DNA of 64,000 nt, taken from NCBI RefSeq assembly GCF_018143015.1, contig NC_054758.1, forward strand, positions 2,647,001 to 2,711,000. The letters are read 5' to 3'. The notes under the pieces were generated by a model, which was given only the letters and a program-made list of their open reading frames with translations, was not told the origin of the DNA and did no database searches. The position numbers and the translations under genes are program-made. Every line of letters begins with the position of its first letter. The stretch's first letter is position 1. Below are positions 55,609 through 64,000 of the stretch, piece after piece. This DNA is from Lytechinus variegatus (Eukaryota > Echinodermata > Echinoidea > Temnopleuroida > Toxopneustidae).

Positions 55609-58600
55609 TCATTGATTCGTAAACTGCCAGTGGGACTGCCAATCAGCCCCTTCGAGTTCTTTGAGCAAGCTTCCTGAGGTGCCAGGGACATCTATCGGAC
55701 TCAAGCCAGTGATCGTGACTGGCATGTGTTGTTGACTCATCTGATGCTGCTGCTGTTGTTGTTGCTGATGTTGTTGTTGCTGCTGATGCTGCGGATGTTG
55801 CTGCGGATGCTGTTGATGTTGTTGATGCTGCTGTATCACCAGAGATGGTTGATAGCTCAAGGTACTACTGCTGCTTCCCGGTAGATGACTCGTAACATCC
55901 GTCACGTTCAACCCACTGACCTCCATGCCCCTGACGTCTGGAACAACCGAGACTTCGCTGACACCCGCTCCGACACCACCTCCCCCGATGCCGCTGGGTT
56001 CGCCCATGTTGCTTCCGGTGTCTCTGCTGAAAGGCATCTGCATGTGGCCCATTCCCATACCCATGAAGCGCATCTTGCTGGGTCGTGGCATGAGGATGCT
56101 GTTGTTTGGAGATTGTGCCACCGGAGCTTCCTGGATCTGTTGCTGATGCTGCTGGTGCTCTGGCATGAGCTTAGAAGACACATTGGGTTTACCCACTTTG
56201 GGAGGAGCAGATGCTGCTTTGGAGCTTGGCACTGATCCCAATATTCCTGTTAGAAGTCAAAGGGTAATTAAACGATAAAGATCATCATCACTCCAAAACA
56301 GAAGCCTCAAAGACACTTCACAAGGAAACACTGACATCACAACAGAAAGAATCAATGCAATATTCCCTTAGTGTGCATTAAGCCCAGAGTGGTCCAGTGG
56401 TTAGCACATTGGACTCATAATTGCAAGGTTGTGAGTTTGAGTCCCAACTCTGCCATTGTCTCCACTTTTAAAAAAGGCCGGAGAGTGATCTCTGTTGTCT
56501 GCAACATCAGCCACTATGACTGATTAACCTAGACGTAAAATGTTTCCTGGGTATACCAGCTTGGCGTTTACCAGCAAAATGCTATCCTGCTGAGTTCCTA
56601 GGGAGTTCCCACAAACAAACAGTGCACGCTATGCGACATGATTGCACTAAGATCCGACTGTAACAAATCAAGCGTGCGCGCCAACCTACAACGATGCGAT
56701 AGAAGAATCACAGACCAACTCTGAGACATTTAACATGTGGAATCTTCCCAAGTTTCTTCTGCAGTTTTGATGATTTGAGCCAATCAAATCGTTTCTAGAT
56801 GATGACATCACAACCTCGGACAAAGCGTAAGAGGAGGTGCCATGGTGATGCAGAGCTATTGCAATGTGTACGCTGGCCTACGATGACATTGCACCCGAGA
56901 TGCGATTGGCAACTTGTTACAGACGGATCTAAGTGCAATCGCATTGCATAGTGTACGTGCTCTGGGCTTAATATACAGCCCAAGGTATCTATATTTTGAT
57001 CCATCTTGAAAGATTATGGAACCTTTTCAATTTTCTACAAGTTGCAACAAGTTAAAAGAATTTAACTCAGTTTACCTGGTCCGCCGTGCCGCGACAAGTT
57101 ATTATAGACCTTCCTCATCCTCTCGATGTTCCGATGAGACGCCTCCGCGTGGTCCACGATTGGGAGCGGATAGTCCTTGCCTGTGGGGTTAGAAAATTGC
57201 GCGCACAAAAAAACGTGAAAACATCAAATCGAAACATATCAAAACTGAAATAAAGATATGTATTTTATCAAACAAATGACTGCAAAATGGTACCTCAAGG
57301 GGACCGGGGTTCAGACAGAGGCAGGGATGAGAACGGGCCGGGGAAGCAAGGGGGGGGGGTGTTAAGAACGGAGAAGGAACTCCACTTACATGAAGTTCTC
57401 TGGTGTACATCTTTCCCACGCTGAATCAGCAATGACTTATACCATACCTCATTTCGATAATGAAAACAGGCCACAGTCAGTCTCCTGGAATCTTCCATTC
57501 ACTTGAAATGGGGTGTTCATTTTTAAAATAATTTTTTCTAGTATTGATACAGTGCTCTTGACAAGCTCCGAATATATTTTCAAATCAAATTCCAGATCCT
57601 CTGAAAGACGTAATAAAAAATTAGTCCTCTCCAAGACCAACTCATGCTATAAAGGTGTCTCTTATCACCGAATGTAGGATATGTTGCATCACCTTTTGCT
57701 TCAGTTCCGTACTGACAGAACTTAAAATTCAGACTCTACCCCCGAACTCAGAATGGTTTGCTCCAAAATGCAGTCATGTGGCCACCTCCATTATGGCAAA
57801 TGGGGGATGGCAAGTCAACTTGCATAGGAAATATCTACACCAGCCTCTAACTCCCATCTTCCTGATGATGTCTGTGCCTTTGGTCAAATCAATGCCATTA
57901 ACCCTTTAAATACTGAAACCGGGTGTTCCCACTACAAAGCCTGTGTTAATTCTATAAATCAGCTGTGAAAGAGTTAACCTCAGGCTTAAAACAAACATGG
58001 CAAACCATGTAGTGTTTAGATGTCTATAAGGGTTTGAAAAAAAATCTTGGAGTTACTATAATGATACAGCATTATAAAGCCTATATAGATTTGTTGGACA
58101 TTTCATATCCTAACATGGGGCCCATGAAATAAATATACATTGTATGTTTTGGATGTAGGAACATAGATAGCAATTTTTATTTGGCGTAGGTATTGGGTTT
58201 AGTTTTAAAAGGGCAGAATTTTGAAAATGTTTTAAAAATGCAATCAGAATAAGAGTCATAGTAATAAAAAATAAGAGTAGAGATCAATAAAAAATGTTGA
58301 AAATTTCCAGATTTTTAATACGATTCAAGTCAAATTTAGTTCTTGTGATAAATTCTGTAACTTTATTAGAATTTGCCAGAAATGCGAATGAAAAAATTAT
58401 TAGGAAAGGAAAGAGGGGTTGTTTACAATTCAGATGTTTTAAAAATACACATTAGTATTCAACAATATTATACCTGACCTACACAACGAGACTTCACCTA
58501 TACATGTACATGGATCTAAAAAAAAAAATCCATGTGCATGTATCAGGTGATTGATCATGTGATATCTCTACCAGTCAGGTGACAGTAGTAGAGTGAGCCA

Positions 58601-61600
58601 ATGACAGACATCATCACAGTGGGGGTTAGATCATCAATATAAGTCAGTGAAACGCAAATTTTACCAGAATCACAGCGCTCTGTATCGCTTTCCAATACAT
58701 AGGCAAGGCCAAATTTGGAAACACTGACATGCCAAAAAAAAAATAATTCTAATAAAAAAAAAAATGGTAAAAATAAAGGTTTGGAATCGGGGACAAAGGG
58801 GACGCTTTTGCGAACTGATTAAAAAAAGAGCAGAATGCTACGATATACATGTACTGTATGTTATTCCTTTTAAAAAAAATGATAATAAAATATTACTGAA
58901 AAGTGTAGAAGTAGAAGCCTTGTGCACATGTTCATGTTGTTTATATACCTTTGCGTTGTGTCCGACAACCCAAAAGAATGTTATTTGTTATATTAAGTTT
59001 TGAGAGTTCATGACAAAGAAATGTCAAGATAAACACCTTCAGAAGGTGTAGAAAAAGAACACTAGACCAGAAAGCTACGTATTAACTCCACACAACTAAA
59101 AGGTATATGAACAACGTGCACAGTGCTATTGTGAAAGAATATTCACGAAATATCGGACATACATGACAGCTATTAAAATAGTTAAAAAAATAAATAAAAA
59201 GCTGACTTTATATCTTACGGAGATTATGTATAGACAATGAAAAGAAATATAAGTACAGATTTGACAGAATAATCACAAGAAAAGACGAAACATAGTTCTA
59301 AAAGAAACAAAGTTCTTAACTTACAGTACACAGAGTCGTATACCTCGCGTCCTTTTTGGAGCCGGAGGTATACGTTTACATTACCCGAAATTACTACAGA
59401 CTTATTCTATTCAGGAGGCTTATCGCAAAACAGCGTGTTAACAGTGACGGCATATCCGGTTGATCTGTCCCCCGCTTGGTGATGAGTGTCCTACCGTTCA
59501 CTTTCGCCGAGACTCAAACGACGAAAGCAACGTATCATGCATAATGCGGGAGAATTTAACGTTATTCCTGTATGAAGAAGTCTTGCACAGGTTTTAGAGT
59601 AGTGACGTGTTAGTGGGATATTAGGACGTTATTCAATAATACACTGTCATCATTGGGTGAGAGCAAGAAGGGCACTCAGTCTTTGTAGGGCTTTCGACTG
59701 TTACGCCTTTCTTAGGCTCAACCAACGGTGAGCGGAATACTAACTCATTTGAAATGTCAAACATACTTTCTGGCAATGAGTCACGCCCGGGAGGACATTA
59801 GATTATACACGCAATAGTCCTTCACGATACCAGAATAATATACAAGTAGGAATTGGAGTCTTCATGCTCGATAGGGGAAGGGAGTTTGGGGTGGGGTAGA
59901 GGGGTTGGGAGGCGGATGAGAAAGGGGTAGGGAGAGGAGGGTGGGGAATGGAGGGGAAGAGGATGGGGAAAGGATCGGGCGAGGGGATAGATGTTGGAAG
60001 GTGGAGCGGGAGGAAGGGGTTGGCACTGGGAGGGTTGGGTATGTGTGGCTGGGGAAGGAGGGGAGGGGGGAAGACAGGTTTATAATTGGAAGGGTTGGGG
60101 TAAAATGGGGGAAAGGAGAGGATGGCTTGTGAAGGAGTTGGGGCGGGGGACTCTGGAGAGTGGGGAAAAGATAGAGGGGAGAGGAAGATAATGACACGGG
60201 GGGAGTACAGAGGATATAAGGGTGGATGAAGCCCAATTTACTTGACATTATCGAGTATGCCAGTGACTTGGACAATTCCATGTATAACACACAAAGCCCA
60301 ATCAGGCATGAGAAAGCAATGTTGACTTTTCAAAGGATGTTAGGTAAAGCAATATTGCAAAAATAAATCAGAAATCAGATTAATAATACAATAATGATAA
60401 TGGGCCCATTACACAAAGGTCAGCAATCAATCGTATGCTTGATTTTTATTATCATCAAACATTCAATCAATGTTTTAAAAATACTCTACAATGATTGATA
60501 AACTTTGTGTTACAGGCCGCAGTCTACTCATAACGATGTATAAACCACAATCAATATTACTGAGCAGAGCCAGGTTCTAAATCCCAATAAAGCAATTCTG
60601 ATAAACAAGATGTTTCTCAAAATCAATTATGAGCCTAAAAAGGGCATTATCCTCATGCTTTTTCCACTTGTTTTGAATTCCAGACCAGTAAGAGTGAGGT
60701 TTGTGGCTATAGTAACTTATTAATGTTGGCCAAGAAAATAGCTCACTCACTCTTCACCAAAACACAGCTGACGAATCTGCGGTGTGATTTCAACCACATT
60801 GCGTGTTTCCATCTACCGTTGCCATAGAACCCAGAGCAATCAATATCCATGACTACCATTATTGATCTCTAACAATCAAAGTTGTTTATGAATCTTTCTA
60901 GAAACGTTCTACCCACCTATAATACACTTTGCTTTTTCTTGGACCTCCAGGGGTGCTGTCCAGGGCTCGAAGATGTACTTTGAAGGGAAGTTCTTGAGAA
61001 ATGGGAGATATTTCCTGCAAAATCAAGAAAAAAATATATTCTTTATTGTATTGTATAATTTCTTATAAATTAGTGGGCCCTAGTATTCATGACTTCTGTT
61101 TTTCAACTGCTCAATTTGTCTGGAAGATAATCCTGTAATTATTAATTTACTCAAGTCTTTTTTTAATCTTGCAAATCAGAAATAAAAAAGAAGTTTAACC
61201 AAACAATTAGTTTAAAATATCATAATGTAAGAATTATTTCTGTAATATATAACATAAAAATAAATCTTAAAAAATATGATCATAATGGAGACACGTCATA
61301 TGCACATTTATAAAAAAAAGGAAACAATTATGATTTCATGTAATAACATAAGAAAAAGGAAAGTGGGGATGTGACATCATCAGCCCAACTAAAGAATATT
61401 CATGATGATGTGCATATAACTGTTTCACAAAATATAGCTAAACTTTAAGATTCAATAACTTTGTTTATTTGTTATCCGATTTTGATGAAATTTTCAGCAT
61501 TTCGCTCTGTGAATTTTACTCTATTTCTAAATATCTTCAGCCCAGAGTATCCCTTTCAACGTATTAAGTGTTTGGTATTGCAAAATAGTAACATGAATCA

Positions 61601-63927
61601 CTAGAATGCTACAGCGAGACAATATATAATAGAACGGAAAGAGACAATAGACGCTTAATGGCGAGCTGTGATTGGCCGTCAAGGTAAGCAATATAGGCTT
61701 TAATAGTACCTGCCATAAATTCAAGCGAAGCAACCGAACACAAGGGTTCTTACGAACTCCTTCTGGCGGCAGAACTTATTGAACAAGTTTGAAAAGGGTT
61801 AAAAGCAACTGATGTCATTCAATCTGATTGGTTGACAGTATCAAATTTGTAACAAAAATCTTGCATTTGCATGTTTTTATAAAACATTTCCCAGACTTAT
61901 TCTAAATTTATAACAAAACATAATTGAACTATTTTGAGACAAATGAAGTTATTTCTAACAACTACAGAAAAACTTTGTACAGAGTAATTTGTTTTCATTT
62001 TAAAATTAACTGCGATTCATTATAAATAATCAGGATTTATTTTTAGAAACCAATTACACTGTTGTATCAAAACTGTCAATAAACCTTGATATCTTTCATC
62101 TCTAGGTCAATGTTATGAGCACATTCAGACTTTGATTTCAAATACATGTACATGTATATCATTGTGAGTGGATGCCATATGTCTATTAAAACCAACATTA
62201 ACATTTGCATAGATCGCTTGAGTGTTGATATCACAAACAAGGACTTTGTATTGAAGGTCATAACATAATAGCATGTGACAAACATTGATAACAAACAAAG
62301 GAAATGTTCAAAACAAAGTAAAGGTGTGCTGGTCATGTGATTAATATCACACTCATTGCAGTTCAACATCCCATGGAATTTTCCACTCAGTGCTCTTGAC
62401 CATGAATTTTGTTCGTTCTCTTTGCTTTGCCTCATTGGGTTATACCAAGTTCTGTGTTGGTGCTGATTTGGTGATACAAGCACAATTTAAATTGCTTCCC
62501 CTAGCCCCCGAAACCATTCTGACATGTACTTTTAGTCCAGATCACATGACGGACATCTTGACACTTAATTAGGCCCATAATCAGGGGCCCGTCTTCCAAA
62601 AAGTACTGATTGATCCGATTAATCATAACTCTATGGAAATCCATCAGTGTCATACATTTTTCTACAAAAAATTTACACAATGTCCTTTGTAAACAAAGAG
62701 AAGCACACTGAATTTTCAAGAAAATAATGAATGCATGAATATTCATCATAATTAGAAAATATTTTGAACAAACATGCGTAATAGATGATGACGTTGCTGG
62801 CATTCCATAGTTACGATTGATTGGATCAATCGCAACTCTTTGAAAGACAGGGCCCTGAAGTCCAGTTTTACTTTATAGTCCAACTCTGTGATAAAACTAT
62901 GGAAAGCCAAACATGTCAAAATTTTGTTTATATTGCATGCGTATTATGTTTACTGTGCTCTTTGAGAATTCTTTAATGGTGAAGAAATCTATCTCATCTT
63001 CCCAGGCATGTATAAATGATTTGAGAGTCGAATGATCCAAAAAATTGAACCTCTATTCACATCACAATTGATTATCCTTAAGTTAAACCACAACTTTACA
63101 TCAGAATTGATCAAAAGCAACTGAAGTGAAATTTCTCCCTGTACTGGAAGTTTGGTGCTATTTCAACATCAAATTTACACCAACACTATAAGTTAACATG
63201 AAAATAACTGACAATCCACATTTCCCTGATCGATGTAATGCCATTAGTGATTAGAGGGAAGTTTTTTTTAAAGAAAAGCTGTATTTTAGAATTATAGCAA
63301 CGCTGGCCCTCTCATATTACTTTCCCCTGTGTATTCCTCAAGTGGTTTATATTTCCAATTCGTTTAATGCAAATTCGTCCAATTGCCAACTCGTTTTCTA
63401 TCATTTGGTCTACCATCAGTTAGTCCACTCAGCAGATGGTCTACTTTCATTTATTATTTATGCCATTCCGTCTAATATAACCAGTTGGTCCAATAGCCAT
63501 TTAGTCCATATACAATCTGGTCTAATTGGACTAAGTGTTAATTGTGCAAACGAATGAAAATGAAATGGAAATTCGACCAACTGGTTTTGAGATGAAATAG
63601 TCATAGACGAAATGGAGATTAGACAAAGTGATGATTGGACTGGTTAATGGACCAAATGGTTGTTAGACGACATGTTGATGGACAGAATGGCATTAGACTA
63701 AATGAAAGTAGACCATGTAGTGAGTAGACAAGTTGGCAGTAGACGAATTGGCAATGCACCGTTCAAGTTACGTACCTGACGTAATCACCGTTTGGGTCTG
63801 TCCGCCTACCAAACTTGACAGGGCAGTAGCAATGGAAGAACTGTTGATAAAATGAGCTGCAGGATAACCAGATCCAGTTCCCAGCGTTGACGCTCCAGTC
63901 GGCATCCAACAGAAACTCATCAAAGAC
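55609..63927 (-). CDS. CRY: Vertebrate-type (repressor-class) cryptochrome, last four coding exons
   Basis: Encodes the C-terminal half of a CRY1/CRY2-like cryptochrome, a flavoprotein relative of photolyases. In animals this class represses CLOCK:BMAL1. Coding exons in gene order: 63776-63927, 60917-61014, 57076-57180, 55609-56246. They join in frame for 330 codons plus stop; the gene continues past the window. Residues 1-50 are the end of the FAD-binding domain: [20 protein letters not shown], then FHCYCP and [10 protein letters not shown]. Next come [18 protein letters not shown] and [19 protein letters not shown], followed by the helix [17 protein letters not shown] that contacts PER and FBXL3 in mammals. 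The conserved core closes at GILGSVPS. The remaining ~205 residues are a low-complexity tail with a Met-rich patch, a Gly-rich patch and a Gln/His run. This matches CRY1/2 rather than 6-4 photolyase or Drosophila-type CRY. A variant signal ATTAAA lies at 55394-55399. Confidence 0.93.
55737..55835 (-). repeat. CAG/CAA trinucleotide tract in cryptochrome coding sequence
   Basis: Encodes a Gln/His-rich run ([20 protein letters not shown], then further Gln) in the C-terminal tail. CAG and CAA are mixed and interrupted by CAT/CAC and CCG/CCA codons, which should make it more stable than a pure repeat. Confidence 0.9.
56382..56967. mobile_element. TTAA MITE in a cryptochrome intron, interrupted by a SINE
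   Basis: TTAA at 56378-56381 and 56968-56971; ends GCCCAGAG and CTCTGGGC. Arms: GATTGCACTAAGATCCGACT on the left, the complement of GATTGCACTTAGATCCGTCT on the right, with TGTAACAA in both. The left arm is broken between GCCCAGAG and CAGTGCACGCTATGC by the SINE at about 56390-56620. Confidence 0.8.
56390..56620 (+). mobile_element. tRNA-derived SINE (Met-like head) inserted in a MITE
   Basis: Head with A box TGGTCCAGTGGTTAGC, loop CTCATAA (Met-type anticodon CAT) and B box GAGTTTGAGTCCC, closed by AACTCTGCCA. The body includes GGCCGGAGAGTGATCTCTG and TGGGTATACCAGC. The B box departs from the tRNA consensus and a SINE body follows, so it is not a tRNA gene. The 3' edge is approximate. Confidence 0.72.
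57181..59329. other. Cryptochrome intron, left part; nothing recognised besides a hairpin
   Basis: Short ORFs only. G-rich sequence lies at about 57298-57360. A 22-bp imperfect hairpin at 58494-58550 is listed separately. Confidence 0.45.
58494..58550. other. 22-bp hairpin with A-rich loop in a cryptochrome intron
   Basis: TCACCT (58494-58499) pairs with AGGTGA (58545-58550). A-T pairing follows with a one-base bulge, then TACATGTACATGGAT (58501-58515) pairs with ATCCATGTGCATGTA (58528-58542) with one mismatch or wobble. The loop is 12 nt, mostly A. Structure is seen directly; expression is unknown. Confidence 0.6.
59330..59830. other. CpG-richer segment inside a cryptochrome intron
   Basis: CpG is clearly more frequent than in flanking intron sequence, and no repeat used elsewhere in the window is present. 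No ORF or splice-bounded exon was recognised. It could be a regulatory element or an unannotated non-coding exon; neither can be shown here. Confidence 0.4.
59875..60215. repeat. G/A-rich polypurine tract
   Basis: A strongly strand-biased GGGA/GGAAGG tract of about 340 bp on the plus strand in a cryptochrome intron. The Ser/Pro/Leu-rich minus-strand ORF of 142 codons over it is a composition artefact. Confidence 0.85.
60402..60520. mobile_element. Small foldback MITE, ACACAAAG...CTTTGTGT family
   Basis: Left GGGCCCATTACACAAAGGTC with AGCAATCAATCGTA; right TGATTGATAAACTTTGTGTT with ACAGGCCGC. Similar to 3887-4016 and 54266-54400. Confidence 0.6.
61320..61555. mobile_element. Right half of the GGGATGGTCCGGGCTGAAA MITE family
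   Basis: Collinear with the right arm of 10107-11267: GATGTGACATCATCAGCCCA, ATTCAATAACTTTG, TTATCCGATTTTGATGAAAT and TCTTCAGCCCAGAGTATCCC at the end. The left arm is absent. It lies in a cryptochrome intron. Confidence 0.7.
62584..62856. mobile_element. Foldback MITE, GGGCCCTGTCTTACAAAGAG family, copy in a cryptochrome intron
   Basis: Left end GGGGCCCGTCTTCCAAAAAG with GATTGATCCGATTAATCATA, middle TGTCCTTTGTAAACAAAGAG, right end GCAACTCTTTGAAAGACAGG. About 273 bp, non-coding. Confidence 0.8.
63355..63752 (-). mobile_element. TU-like foldback element, copy 2
   Basis: Degenerate ~15-nt units ending in GTCTA/GTCCA in the left half and their complements (TAGACGAAATGG, GGACCAAATGG) in the right half. 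Reversed, it is collinear with 3505-3861: CCAATTCGTCTA, TAATGCCATTCTGTCCATCA, CAACCATTTGGTCC. It ends 23 bp before the cryptochrome exon at 63776, next to the splice donor. Confidence 0.78.
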
Positions 63928-64000
63928 CTAATATATATACATGTCAATATTTTATTTTTTTCAATTCCACTTCAAGATAAAATCATTTCATACACACATG

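Noticed and set aside
59862-60290. 142-codon Ser/Pro/Leu-rich minus-strand ORF
   Set aside because: It covers the complement of a polypurine tract in an intron and has no domain or complexity expected of a protein.

Overview
The window reads as invertebrate deuterostome nuclear DNA, most likely from a sea urchin. The genes are intron-rich, the surrounding DNA is AT-rich, and miniature inverted-repeat elements and tRNA-derived SINEs are very dense. Two foldback elements are built from degenerate ~15-bp units, the architecture described for the TU elements of Strongylocentrotus. The species itself cannot be read from the sequence.

Three host genes are supported. RPL36A (minus strand, 13.9-18.3 kb) encodes large-subunit ribosomal protein eL42; four coding exons are seen and the exon carrying its ATG was not found. 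CCT2 (plus strand, 22.87-42.01 kb) encodes the beta subunit of the TRiC/CCT chaperonin and is complete in 14 coding exons (531 codons plus stop). A vertebrate-type cryptochrome (minus strand, 55.6 kb to beyond the right edge) is represented by its last four coding exons, including a long Gln/His-rich tail. RPL36A and CCT2 are divergent. CCT2 and the cryptochrome are tail to tail, about 13.6 kb apart. The genes do not form an operon-like unit: one serves translation, one protein folding, one the circadian clock or light response.

Layout: 1-13.5 kb has no gene but holds tandem repeats, a TU-like foldback, simple repeats and several MITEs, including one nested in another. 13.5-18.3 kb is RPL36A with MITE-filled introns. 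18.3-22.9 kb is the RPL36A/CCT2 interval. 22.9-42 kb is CCT2, whose introns carry a 1.9-kb hAT-like element, a SINE split by a foldback that is itself split by a LINE fragment, two piggyBac-like MITEs and a long CAT microsatellite. 42-55.6 kb is gene-free and repeat-dense, with a third piggyBac-like MITE, a SINE split by two MITEs, a 1.8-kb mariner-like element and a perfect palindrome. 55.6-64 kb is the 3' part of the cryptochrome gene, with a second TU-like foldback 23 bp from a splice donor.

The most informative signal outside the genes is transposon stratigraphy. Many elements have readable ends and target-site duplications (TTAA, TA, a 3-bp and an 8-bp duplication), and several are inserted in one another, giving an order of events. 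All calls rest on reading the sequence and on remembered protein families; no database search was run.
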